64,000 bases of DNA from Colius striatus (lineage: Eukaryota; Chordata; Aves; Coliiformes; Coliidae), in the NCBI RefSeq assembly GCF_028858725.1, contig NC_084773.1, positions 7,182,350 to 7,246,349 of the forward strand, written 5' to 3'. The stretch's first letter is position 1. Every line of letters begins with the position of its first letter. The notes beneath the pieces are model-generated. The model saw only the letters and a list, made by a program, of their open reading frames with translations, searched no databases and was not told the origin of the DNA. Shown one piece after another: positions 1-12,161 of the stretch. A program made the translations under genes and the position numbers.

Positions 1-760
1 CCGGGCGTGTCCCCGTGGGGTGGCTCCCGAGGCGGGCGCAGAGCGGCTCCCCCAGCCCCGGGAGCGCGCTGGGGGTCCGACCCCGCCGAGCCCCCCGCGG
101 CGCCAGGGGCTGCGGGCAGCCGGGGGGAAGGGCCGGGGGGAAGGGCCGGGGGGGAGCGGCGGGGCGCGGCTCACCGTGGATGCCGGTCTGGTGAGCCATG
201 GCTCCGCTCCGCTCGTCCGGCTCCGCTGCGCTCCGGCTGCGCCGCGTCCCGGGCAGGAAACGGCTCCCGAGGCAGCGCCGCCCGCTTCCGGGCTCCGCGG
301 CGCCCCGCCCGCCCCGCGGAGCAGCCGCGCCACGGCGCCGCCTGGCGGCCCGGCCCGGCGCCGCGCGGGCCCCGCCATGTCCGCGCACTGGCTGCGGCGC
401 CTGCGGCGGGGCGGCCCCGCGGAGCGGCCCGGCGGCGCGCAGGAGCCCGGCCCCGGCCCGCCGCCCAGCGCCCTCCGCTACCGCCGGCCCAAGTTCCTGC
501 GTGGCGGCGGCGGCGGCGAGAGCCCGCGCGACGGGCGGCCCGTGCGGGGAACCGGGCCCGAGCGGCCGCTGCCCTGGGGCGCGGGCTACGCCGAGTGAGT
601 GCGGGCCGGCAGCGGGGCCGTCCGGGAACGGGCAGCGGGGAGGGCCCGGGTGCGGGACGGACAGGTTGGAGCGTCTGCAGGGCGGCTACAGGGGTTTGGG
701 AGGTGGGGATGCGGGTCTGAGTGACGCCCGGGGTCTGCGCGGGGTTAGGGGGCTCTCGGG
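1..760. promoter_or_regulatory. Bidirectional CpG-island promoter of TWF2 and PPM1M
   Basis: This stretch is very GC- and CpG-rich. It lies between two divergent start codons only 177 bp apart: TWF2 ATG on the minus strand at 197-199 and PPM1M ATG on the plus strand at 377-379. A consensus ETS-type core (CTTCCGG) sits at 285-291 and no TATA box is visible, as is usual for housekeeping CpG promoters. A short G-rich direct repeat (GGGGGAAGGGCC units) lies at about 122-152 in TWF2 intron 1. Head-to-head TWF2/PPM1M is also the human arrangement, so shared regulation is likely but inferred. Confidence 0.8.
175..199 (-). CDS. TWF2: Twinfilin-2, first coding exon only (rest lies left of the window)
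   Basis: On the minus strand the ATG at 199-197 opens MAHQTGIH. This is the start of twinfilin-2; the paralogue TWF1 starts MSHQTGIQ. After 25 coding bases (phase 1) a good donor follows (CACG|GTGAGC, GT at 174-173). Twinfilins are proteins with two ADF-homology domains that bind actin monomers, cap barbed ends and work with capping protein in cytosolic actin turnover. Neither ADF domain is inside the window; both would be encoded by exons to the left. The 5'UTR must lie between position 200 and the PPM1M start. Identification rests on eight residues plus the conserved position next to PPM1M. Confidence 0.85.
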
Positions 761-3700
761 GAGGTGTGTAAGGGGTGGGGGGGGTTAGGGGCCTCCTGGG
801 AGGGTGCCCCGGGAGGTGCTCGAACCCCGCTTCTTCCCCACACTGCTCTCCTCGGCCGCAGCCCCGGCCCAGGCACTGAGCTTCAGACAAGGCTGGGAGT
901 CAGAACCCTGTCTGCCTGGAAGGAGGGGAGCAGCTTCCCCCTCCAGACACGGCCGAGGTCCGATGTGTCGGCATGTTTGTCCTTCTGCCTCCCTGCCCGT
1001 GGCTGGTGGCAGCGTGGGACACACAGCTGCCCACCTCCCTGCCCACCCCTGAGCAGTGCCACAAGTGCCTGGTGCAGCCCCGAGAGCGGCATGAGGCCAG
1101 CTCAGGAATCTCGTCCTCTGCTGCGGTGGTGATTGCACTGTGATTTTACTGCTGGATGCGACCCTGCTGTGTGTCCTGGCTGCCGGGAGCTGGGCAGGCA
1201 GGGAGGGCTCTTCCCTGGGGTGCTGTGTTGGGCAGGGGAAGGCAGAAAGGGGGAACAGGGACGTTAGTTGAGGCAGAGTGGGTGGTTTCTTGGGGGTGGC
1301 AGCACCAGGTGTCTATCCCTTTGCTCCTGGCAAAGTGCCTTTAAAAGAAAGAGGAAGATTAAATTTGTAGAAATTGTTGGGTTTGCCATATTTAAGGGCG
1401 GAAGGAATGGATCAGGCAGAACTCCAGCAAAGAGCTGTCCACACATCCTGGCCAGACGACGCGATGACACAGTGTGGAGAGCTGTGCAAGGAGAGCAAAC
1501 TCCCATCCAGGGACAAACATTAGCAAGGCTAGAATGGAAAACAGTTTGCAGTTCACTGTGGTGCCAAGAAAGGAGCCCAGCGTGGTGTGCTGACAAGGGC
1601 TGTCTGAGGCCAGCGTGCCCCAAAACCACTCACTCATCCCTGTGTCCATAGCTAGGTTTCTCCCAGCTGCAGGTTAAGGACGTGTTTGGGTCCTCAGCAG
1701 AGATCTGAGTTTGAAAAGGGACCAGGAAGTGTGGGGCCGGAAGGAGGGGCAGAGGCACAGGGGTGGGCAAGGGGCAGCGCAGCCCCACGCCTCAGCTGGA
1801 GCTTTGCACCCCCAGGGTTATCAACGCTGAGAAGTCCGAGTTCAACGAGGACCAGGCAGCCTGCTGCCAGCTCTCCATCCGGAGGAGAGAGCTGGGCCTG
1901 GAAGATGAGGAGTGGCTCATCCTGTGCTCCACACAGGTATAGTTCCCAGGCAGGCTGTGCTCACCCTGCTGCCAGCCCTGCTCCATGCCCAGGGGCAGGA
2001 AACACAGTGTTTCCCCATCAGTCCTACGTGCCCACATGATGAAACCATCCCCTGGCTGTGTTTAGGGGGGCCCATGTCCCCGATGTCTGGTCAGCAAGCA
2101 GACAGCTCTGGCTGTACATCTCCTTCAGGCTTCCATGACCCATGACGTATGGCATTTGAGGTCATCCAAGCCCTTTCCTTTGTGCTCTCACCTTTCTTTT
2201 ACTGTCTTCATTCTGCTTTCAGGAGGCAGTGTTTGTCATCACTCAGGGATGGCAGCATGAACCAGACACACGGGATGCTCTCACTTGGGAGCAGCTCTGC
2301 CGCACCTCTTGTGAAGTGGCCCCATCTCTCTCCCCTAAAACACAGGAACAGTGGGTGAGGGAGGGTTGGCTGTGAATCCAGGCACTCAGAGCAGCACACA
2401 GACTTCACACGAGTCTGAGCTGTGCAGGAGATTAACTGGTGGCAGGGAAAGGTAGGAGGGGTGGAAAAGTCAGGCAAAACATGTCCAGTGATGTCCTGAC
2501 TGCAAGCCTACCGTCTGTATGACGTCTTCTCTCTGCTGTCTTGTCCCTCTTCCTCACTGCAGTTTCTAACTGGTTATTACTGGGCACTGTTTGATGGCCA
2601 TGGTGGCCCAGAAGCTGCCATCATTGCCTCCAACTACTTGCACTACTGCATCAAGCAGAAGCTGGAGGAGGTTGTGGGAGGCATCACAGAGGCCCATCCC
2701 CCGATGCATCTCAGCGGCCGCTGCGTTTGCGACAGCGACCCCCAGTTTGTAGAGGAGAAGCAGATCCAGGCAGAGGACCTGGTGGTGGGAGCCCTGGAGA
2801 ATGCCTTCCAGGAATGTGTGAGTACCCCATACCAGTCCTGCTGCCCCAGCAGTCAGTCTGTGCCAGGACAGCAAGGTGGGCAGCCACACAGCTCAGCGAG
2901 CAGGCAGGGACATGTCAGCATGCTGAGATCACATGAGTTCAGCTCCCCCAGGTCTGCCTCATGCATGGCAGCAGTGCTGACACAGAGCAAAGCTGCAGCA
3001 TCTCTGCTAAACTGCACCCAGGAGATACATTTCTTTAGGGACAGTGGCTACTGTCACACTCGTAGTGTGTGCGAGTGTGAGGTCTTTCTGCCACACTCCT
3101 TAAGCAGTCTTTGGACCAGTAGCAACAGCTTCATTGCCTGTACCAAAGCAGTGTTGCCTTTTGCCTTGCTGGTTTCCCATGGCCCATCTGCAGACAGTTT
3201 TAGTTGTGGATCTCTCCTGGGAGGCATGAGGCAGCTGCAGGAGGCAGCAGCCCAGCTCACATCCCTTTCCAAACAGGATGAAGTCATGGGCCAGGAGATG
3301 GAAGCTACGAACCAGACAGGAGGCTGCACTGCCCTGGCTGCTGTTTATTTCGAGGGAAAGATGTATGTGGCTAATGCAGGGGACAGCAGGTGAGCCCTAA
3401 TACATGAAGGAAGCTGCTGGGGGGCTGAGAGCTGGGAGACAAACAAGGGTTCCAGCATCTTAGTTAACCCCGTGGAAGGTGAATGTGCAGCCCAGCCCTT
3501 TCCCTCCCACCTGCCACAGGACATCTTGGAAGGATGGTGGCTCTCATCCCTCCTGGAAAGGTTTGGGGATTTCAGGGGACTAACAGGGCAGCACTGGGGT
3601 GGTAGAGCAGCAATAAACTCAGCCTGGCAGAGGTTTAAAAGGGGAAGGTGATTTCAAGGCATCCTGAAGAGCTTCCTCAGCTTTGCTCAGCCCACCAGTC

Positions 3701-6700
3701 CTGTGGCAGTGGGTTCTACTGTTGTCAACCCAGGCGAGCTCAGTTCTGTGCTGCAACAGCGCAATTGCAGTGGTGTTACTGAAAATGCACCAGTTTCTGG
3801 GTGCAGAGCCATGCTCTGGCATTGGTCTGGCATTGGTCCCACACCTGACTGACCTTGGGGCTAGCTTCACTAAGAGGAGGGCTGCAGTGACAGACACAGC
3901 TCAGCTCTTTGCCTCTTCCCCCTCATAGGGCAATTCTTGTTCTGAAGGATGAGGTCGTGCCCATGAGCTGTGAGTTCACCCCTGAGACCGAGAGGCAGCG
4001 ACTCCAGCACTTGGTGAGCAACTCCTGCTATGCATCAGTGCAGCTGTGAGCATCCCACTGGGTCACAAGAGGCTTGTGGCAAGAGGCCACCAGCTTTCCT
4101 CGAAGGCCACTCTGTGGCCAGGATGTCATCTGGCACTAGGCAAGGAAAGCTGGGGGCAAGACTCAACCAACAGCCTTTAGTATGGGAGGTGCTCATGTCC
4201 TCCTTGGGGTGTGCTTTCCCAATCCTGTTCTCCATTCTGCTGCTGGGAGTGCCAGGCCTGGGGCACAAGCAGTTTTGATGAAGCAGAACCTGTCTGTCCT
4301 CACTCCTTCATTCCCTCCTCTAGGCTTTTCTTTTCCCCAAGCTCCTGGATGGCGAGTTCACACGCTTTGAGTTTCCACGGAGGTTGAAGGGGGATGACGT
4401 GGGCCAGAAAGTCCTGTACCGGGATTACTTCATGGAAGGCTGGTGAGTCCTGGCTGCCCCAGGGTCAGGCTGAAGCACAGGGCAGCTTTACTTGCCCACA
4501 GCCAGGGGGAGGCAAAGGCAGAAGGGCCGTGTCCCACTGGTGAGGGCAGGGAGCCTGGCAGTGCAAAGCTGTGCCAGGTGAAGTGAAGGATGCTCTGAGC
4601 AGCTTCCCCCACGCAAGTGAAGGACTGGAGCTGTTAGGGAATGGTTGAGGTGGTCCTTCTGGGATCCTGTGAGGTGAGGCTGGTGCAGGTACAAACTGGG
4701 GAGGAAGAGGAGAGGGAAAAAAAAAATCACCTGTGTATTCAGCAAGGGGTCATCTTCACTGCATCTGCTTCAGCAAGTCACCTTCCTCCTTCCTCAGTCA
4801 GCTGCCTGTGCAGGGGGCACCACAAGAGCTGAATCAGGGTTGAAATGCTCTGGCTGGGTGGTACCTTCAAGTCAGACAAATCCCAAGTCAATGGTGAATT
4901 CTCTGTTCTAGGGGATACAAGACAGTGGAGAAAGCCGACCTCAAGTATCCTCTTGTCCATGGTCAAGGCAAGCAGGTAGCTTAATGCTTTACATGCTGGG
5001 AAGGCAGAGGCAAGTCTGCTGGGGGTGCTCACTGTCCCTGTCACTCACAGTCATACTCAAGGGCACTATGTCAGGAGGGCAGAGCAGTCAGTGCTCTGGG
5101 GCTCTGCAGCACAGCATAGCCCCAACACAGCAGAGCCTGCCCTGAGCCAGCAGCCCTGAGCCAGCCAGCCCTTTCCCCAGCTCCCCCTGCACACAAGAAC
5201 TCAGTTCAGATTACAACTTGATTAGATCCCACTTTGGTCTGTCCTTCAGTTCTAACTAGTGCCTTTCTCACAAACCTTCACCTTCAAGTTGAGGCTGAGA
5301 AAAGGAGCCCAGAGAGGAGGATGCAGGGAGAAGTAATGAGTGCATACATCCAGGTTCTGCCTGCTGGGGTGGAGCTGAAAGCCCCACCACCTCCCTCAGC
5401 CCTACAACCCACATGCCAACCCCCACTTTGCAAGGAGTCAAGTGCAGAACTTCCCTTGCTAGGAGAAAGGACCCCTTTTCCTCAACCAACCCAGTTTTCT
5501 TCCTTGACACCTCAAATCAAGGGTGATGCCACCATGGGCTTCCTGAGGTCTGCAGCATTACCCAGAGTGCATGTACTAACTCGAGAGCACACTCGTCCAT
5601 ATGCAGGCAGTCTCCACATCAGGCCATTGCTTCTGATCACTCCTCCACCTCTGAAGTCTCCAGGGGCTGCACTTGGAGAGGGGTCCTAAAGGCAACACAT
5701 GGATCAGTCAGGACAAGGCACACATCAGCCTTTAGAGGTGCCACGTTCTCATGTTTCAATACTGTTTTGCTTTGTTTGGGGCCAGGCTCGTTTGCTGGGG
5801 ACTCTGGCTGTCTCTCGAGGTCTGGGGGACCATCAGCTTAAAGTCATTGACACCAATATTGAAGTCAAACCTTTCCTCTCCTGCATTCCCAAGGTCAGTT
5901 GTAGCACCCACTCTCTGTAGCACCCTCTATTTACAGACCTGGCGGGGCTCGGCCGTGTCCTTTTTCTGTCCCCTGTTTCTCTGCACCCTGCCCAGAGAAT
6001 CACCAAGACAGAGGAATCTAGCAGCATGGCAGCAAGGACACATAAAAGATTCAAAGCACCCTGGCCCTACTTTGTTTTCTTAGGGGAAGAGTCATTTTGC
6101 TGACTCTTCCAGTACATTGCAGGAACTGTCAATGATTTACTGCTGTGCTTTCCAGGTGAATGTATTTGACTTGGCTCTGCATGACATTAAGGAAGACGAT
6201 GTCCTCATCATGGCAACTGATGGTCTTTGGGATGTTCTGTGCAACAAAGAGGTGGCCCATATGGTCAGGAGCTTCCTTGCAGAAAACAGGACAGATCCTG
6301 ACAGGTAATATCAGCTTTGCCATTGTTTTCTTTGCCAAATTCTGCTTTTAGGTCAGCTCCAGCATGACCAAGCACTCTTTTCTGTGACTCTGCCCAGTAA
6401 TTTTTCCCCACCCTAGATAAACAATTACAATGCTGGTGTCTTAAAAAAACCCTACTATTTTGACAAAATCAAATCATAGAATCATTTTGGTTGGAAAAGA
6501 CCTTTAAGATCATCAAGTCCAACCCCTCCCCTCACAATGCCAAGTCCATCACTAACCCATGGTCCTCAGCAATGTCTTTTAAATACCTCCAGGGATGGAG
6601 ACTCCCTCACCTCCCTGGGCAGCCTGGGACAGTGTCTGACAGCCCTCAGGGAAAAAGTTCTTCCTAATCTCCAATCTGAACCTCCCCTGGTATCATTTAT

Positions 6701-6982
6701 TGCTGAAGAGAAGAGAGTAGTGCTGAGCATTGAGGAAGTAAGGGAAGAAGTGCCACGTTAACCCAGACCTTGCGGTTTTTTTCCACCCACAGATTTTCAG
6801 AACTGGCCAAGTGCTTGGTGTGCAGAGCAAGGGGGAAGAAGAGAGGGCACCAGTGGCTGCTGGATGAGAGCCACGAGGCGTCCTACGATGACATCTCTGT
6901 CTTTGTCATCCCACTGTTCAAGAGGGATGAGACTGACTGTTGGTATGACACACGGGATCTCTGCTATTCAGCATCCACCTGA
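377..6982 (+). CDS. PPM1M: Protein phosphatase, Mg2+/Mn2+ dependent 1M (PP2C-eta)
   Basis: Ten coding exons join in frame to 473 codons: 377-594, 1816-1936, 2563-2817, 3277-3389, 3929-4013, 4324-4442, 4912-4975, 5786-5893, 6156-6304, 6793-6982 (TGA 6980-6982). All introns are GT-AG. The product is a PP2C (PPM) family metal-dependent Ser/Thr phosphatase. Visible motifs are YRRPKFLRG near the N terminus, NEDQAAC, the metal-binding FDGHGG (123-128, Asp124), GGCTAL and ANAGDSR, FTPETERQR, AVSRGLGDH, MATDGLWDV (Asp383) and the C-terminal YDDISVFVI (442-450, Asp443/444). The N terminus before the catalytic domain is Gly/Arg/Pro-rich with a run of Gly residues. The chosen ATG is in a GCC-rich Kozak context, and MSAHWLRR resembles the human start MSAGWFRR. 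No catalytic residue appears missing. The family member is reported to act in cytosolic/nuclear signalling, including IL-1/NF-kB; nothing here tests that. A CR1 fragment sits in intron 9. Intron 3 is unusual (see findings). Confidence 0.95.
6473..6695 (-). mobile_element. CR1 LINE 3'-end fragment in PPM1M intron 9
   Basis: The plus strand starts with ATAGAATCATTTTGG and continues through the GGAAAAGACCTTTAAGATCATC block and the 'dressed' GGGCAGCCTGGGACAGTG block. This is the reverse complement of a CR1 3' end, so the element is inserted in minus orientation. It is 5'-truncated and diverged. Boundaries were estimated by eye. Confidence 0.85.
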
Positions 6983-8030
6983 GACAGAGGAGTTTCTGCT
7001 GCACACCTACACTCTCCTCCAGCAAAACCATCTGCAGAGGAACCTGGAAATGCACAGCCAGCACCTATGCACATCAACAGGAACATTAGCTCCTTAAGAA
7101 CGTGCAGGAGAGGAATAGCAGGCAACAAATCATTCCTCTGACTCCTTTCTCATTGTCAGGCCAAGGAGAAATTACATGAAAGCGTCAGCTGCACAGGCTG
7201 AAGGGAACCAAGGTCTTTGCAGTACAGCAAGGCTCCATCCAGTCCACGTTTCTAGCAACCCCTCTCCCTTTTTAATATTGAAGAATGAGGATCAGCTGAG
7301 ATGCAGCCAGTCTCAGCAGCTGGCTTTTCATCAGACTTGAACTAAGATGTGTAAAACTGGATGCACAAGCTAAAGCATCCCCCATATCTGTACAGACTGC
7401 CTGGGAGCTGCTGCTGAGAGCTGTAGGTACAGCCACGGTGCAAATGGGAGCAGCAGCCCAGACCTCCTCAAAAAGCTGCCATTTGTAGGCAGCACCACCT
7501 CCAAGCAGACGATGTTAGCAGATGAAGCTGCACGTTGGTGTACAGACCGTGCCTTACTTTTTTATACAATGCAATGTTGATTTCTAACAAATCTTAAGTC
7601 CATGACACTTGCCAACACTTTTCATTCAGGTAATTTCTGGCAGCAAAGTTAGTTTTGTAGCAGTGACACCAATGAGAACCAAAGTTTAAGTGCATCAGCT
7701 GATTTAGTATGAGGGCTCCAAGCAAAATAAAACTGGTTTGTTCAAATTTGTCTGCAGTGCTGACTCTCAACCACTCACACTCCTACAACAGGAGCAGCAG
7801 CACAGGAGACATGCCAAAGAGTTGTGCCTTAAAGTCTAAAAGATCTGCTTCTTAACCTCTTCATTAGCCAGGCAAATTCAGGTCTGGACAAGCTTCCCAC
7901 ATCCCCAAGTCCTCACTTGGTTTTCATTGTTCATTACCCAGTTGTCCATTTCAGTGGGGAGTCCTGCAAACTCCTGTGTATGTTTTAAGTTCCACATGGA
8001 TGAAAGCCCCAATAAAAATACATGTGAGGG
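6983..8030 (+). other. PPM1M: PPM1M 3'UTR with two candidate poly(A) signals
   Basis: The sequence after the PPM1M stop is noncoding. A canonical AATAAA at 7726-7731 is followed by a GT-rich stretch, giving a probable 3'UTR of about 750 bases. A second AATAAA at 8011-8016 followed by GTGAGGGTTTTTT could serve as a distal site. No coding exon was recognised here. Confidence 0.6.
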
Positions 8031-8779
8031 TTTTTTCCCCACACATCTTACTGCATTTTTATTCCTGTCAGAGGTTTTACCCAGACTTGAGATGGAGACA
8101 AATAGCCTTAGGAAATCATAAGGCTTTGGCTTTGCCCAAATCCAGTTTGTCCCTAGTATTCCCTTCCTTATACTATTCCAAGGTGAGGTGTTGACATGAT
8201 TTCCTGCAATGGGAGGCCTGGGCCCAGGAATGAGGCAGCCTTCTCAGCTACCTGCTCACAGTGTAAGGCAGACAGAAAAGAACCCATTTCTCTCCATGCT
8301 CCACATATCCCCCATCCTCTCAAGTTTAACCCAAGAGCAATACACATGGGGTCATACCTATGTTACCTCTGCTGGTTGTCAACCCCCTCCAGCAGCTGTA
8401 ATGTTATATATTAAGGATCCAAGTTTCCCCTTACTCCAACAAGCTCTTTCCCCACCTTCCTGCTGAGGAAGAGGTCAGCTCTTCCATGCAGACCCCAGCC
8501 TGCTATGAACACCCTCTATCTCAGGCACCACACCCTGACAAGCAGCTGTACCAAGACTGTTTCCCTCTCCTGATACATTACTAGGCAAGGAAAAAAAACT
8601 CTTAAAATGAACAATTTATATAGGGAGAGCTTCAGAGGATCCCAGCTTCCACTACAGAGCTTCTGACTATTCAAAATGAAGGGGCTTTAAAAAAAAATAG
8701 ATGCTTTTTCCATTCCCCCTCTAAGAGACCAGCAAGTTGTAGCAGACCAGACAAATGCAGCATTTACAGCACTCGGGAT

Positions 8780-11700
8780 CTCTCTACAAAATATTTATTG
8801 TTAACAGCCACAACATTGAATTCTCCACATATGTAGTATTTTGTAACAAAGCATAACTTGACTTTATGTATTTACACTCACCTGACAGATACCACCTCAG
8901 AGTCCAACTCCCCATCCCAGCTCAGAGATCAGTTTCTGAAAGGCTTAGTCCCTGACCCAAAAGCAAGTTGAAGTCTCTTAAAGTGCAAATCTAGTCAAGA
9001 GGCATTGGAAAAGATACACCACTGCTTCCAAATTTGTTTAGTTGCTCCCATGTCCCCCAGAGCAAGGACTGGGACATGAACTAAGGAGCTGGGAGCCTCA
9101 ATTAAAAACAAAACTCTCAAAGACTAACTTGGAGAAGAGAATCACACCTGGAATCTCCAACAGCACCAGCAGATGTGCTGAGCCACCACTACTACGTATT
9201 TAGAGTGAGGCTGTTGAGTCTCACTTCCTCCTTATTTACAAAAGAAGGACTTTATTTCACCCCCAAAGAACACTGAAACAGACATTCACCTTTTGAAACG
9301 TCAGACAGAGGGGAAATGCTGCTGCCTGCCTGGATTTATGGAAGGTTGGATGCTCTGTTAGACCCGGAGTGCTGTTTTTAAGGAGGTCCATTTCTGATCA
9401 GCTGGCTGCCCTGCTGCGCAATTCCAGTCCTGCTGCTTTTAGAGAAGCACACAGAAGGTGGAAGCTAAAAGCTTGACCTTTCCTGTCTGGCCTTCTAGAA
9501 ACACAAGATATAAGTTACTTGATGACAGATACTTGGTCCTTTTCTCTTTTTTAAAAGCAGACTGAAAACACTCAGTAGTACCTCAACCAAGAAAGGCATC
9601 TCTACCTGTTGGGTGGCAATGGACTCTGGGAAGGCATTAGGCATTCATTCTGAACTGAGCATTACTGCTAGCTGTAAAGTTATCTTCACTCCAGAAAGCC
9701 ACCAGTGTTCTTAGTGTACGTGTCCTTCAGGTCTGTTTCTTAAACATTTCATGCTGCAACAACGTTTTACAACACTGCAAGGGGAAGAGAGATGGACAAC
9801 AGTCTGTAGGCAAGTGCTCAAATCACATCAGCAAAGAGCATTTTTAGAATAAGACTTCCAAATGCTTCCCTATGAAAGTACCAAGAGTGGCTGTAGGCTC
9901 TCTCTTCCTTAGCTGACAGACTTGGTAAAACCCTGAAAGACAACTTGCTGCTTAACGCTCAAGGCTAGCTGCCAAATCACCCTACAAACCCCCAATACCC
10001 GTTTGTGACAAACCACTGCACAGTGCAGTTGCTTACAGAAACACCAATAATGGTAAATAGCACCAAGCAGCCTGAAATGCAACAAGACTGACCTGAGGGA
10101 GTGGCTGTACAAAGCCAGTCAGCTGTGAGAGCAGGATAACAATCTTCCCTCACCCTGGGCATTGGTCTGTGATAGTGGGGCAGCACAGGAAGGGGGATGG
10201 TGGTGTAACAGTATCGACCTCTCATCTGCATCTCCATCCTGGAGGATGGCAAGCTCACATCACAGACCTACGCCCTTAGAAATGGCTCTAAACTTGGCAT
10301 TAGCAGCAGCAGAGGGAAACCACAAAGCCTAAGAAGCTTCAACCACAACATTGACCCAAATATCCAGTTTATCAGGCTGCCACAACCAAATGCTGCAGCT
10401 CCTACTTTAAAGCAGCAGTGGAGAGGTGGTCATTCCCCATCCCCAGCTCTCAGCATGGCACATTTCCACTGACAAGGGCTCTGAGAGGGAAAAAAAGGGA
10501 ATGAAAAGTAAACCAGAAGCTGTTTCACAAACCAACTGACTCCTCCAAAGAAACACACTCTGAATTCTATAGAGGGCCCCAACAGCTGAGACCACCTTTG
10601 CTGTAGCAGGGGAGCATTCAGAAAGTTGACCTAAGGTAAGATGCTCCAGCTCAGTTCTCCAGTAGGGACTGGCATTGAGAGCAAAGAGAATGAACCCATT
10701 GCTGTTCCTGGCACCTTACCAACATTTACATTTCAGAGAGGTGAAGCATGTGTGACTGGGGGAGGGAAAGAATGGACTTTCCAAGCTGTGACCCAGCACA
10801 TAAGTGTGTTTGGAAAGGCAAGAATGTAACAACCACCACATCTACACTGAGCCCATCCCAGCCTCCTAGTGCAATGCTTAGGGAAAAAGCAGCCCAGCCT
10901 GCCAACCCTTCTGTGCCATCTACCCACAAGCCTCTCTGATGCAGGAGAGCATGTCCCTCCCACGTCTTCGAAAGGGCCTTTGTTGGAGCAGGGCCATGGC
11001 AAAGCAGTCAGCACAGTCACACGTAACAATTTAAAACTTCCTTTCCAAAGCCATCAGCTGCCCAAGGAAGCATCATTCTTTGGGGGCCATGGCTGAGAGC
11101 CTGCAGGACAGAACACAGGATGAGCTAACTGCATGTCCAGCTTAGCCACAAAGGGATACAGCTCTAAGCTTGGCGTGAGGAGAATTTAATGGAGCTTATT
11201 TACAAACCAGGAGGGGAGAGCTGCATGGGTGAAGGTAAACAGCCTACACACCCCACAATACTGGCCCACACCATTTTCTTTAATATCTAAAAGTAAAAAA
11301 ATATGGCCCATTCCCACTGCCCTCCCCCCACTCCAATATTTACAAGTAAGATCAGCCAAGATGATACATGAAGAAGAAACACAGGCAGACTGTCCTTTCA
11401 GTCTCGGTATGAGTTCTCCATCTTCCTGCTGACAGACTCCTTTATTGCTTGGGACACTGACCAGCCCTCATCAGTGCTGAGCCCTCTGGGACGCTGCCAC
11501 AGCAATCAGCAGGGAGGCTTCGGCAAGCTCAGGCAGTGGACAAAACCTGCACGGTTTGTCCACACTGAATTGCCCAAGAAGAGGATGACGGGATGGACGG
11601 TGTGTATTTACAGTCACACACTCTTCTGTTCCACTGCAAAAAGAATCCAGACCTGCTGTTTCAGTTGAAAATCGTCAGTGTTCACATTTGGCACAGAAGT

Positions 11701-12161
11701 AGTTTTGTGGACTGCACCGAAACCAGAGAGATCCCAGATGTGACAAACATGTACCTCTGGGAAGGAACTGCATGTTCCACCTTGGAACATCAACAGCCTG
11801 GTGCACTTACAGAAAGAAAACACACAATTACAGCTTAAAAAAAAATGCCACAAACACTTTGTAAATAAAACAGACTTCATTGCTCTTAGAAATAATACTG
11901 TGTCAGTTCCAAGTTCAGCTGAAGCCTGCTGGGCCCGGACTGGAAGGTAAGAACCTGGAGCATGACTCTTCTGAACATGCTGGGAGGCTGAGGGGAGGAG
12001 TCCTCACAAAGGAATGCAGCAAATAAAGATAAGACAGGTGGAAACATATGCAGGAGCAGGAACACAGTCTAGGAGACCTAGGCCATTCCAATACTATGCT
12101 TGCAACGATGGGCTGCTGCTGGCCGTATGGAAGTCATCTGACAGCAGCTCCAGTGTCGGAA
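8780..12161 (-). other. WDR82: WDR82 long 3'UTR (probable)
   Basis: Downstream of the WDR82 stop (minus strand, 12164-12162) there is about 3.4 kb with no exon-like sequence. Minus-strand AATAAA signals occur at 9256-9251 and 8799-8794. Human WDR82 mRNA has a 3'UTR of a few kilobases, so the distal signal is a plausible end. The end point is inferred; transcript data would settle it. The stretch 8030-8780 between the two convergent genes holds nothing recognisable. Confidence 0.5.
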
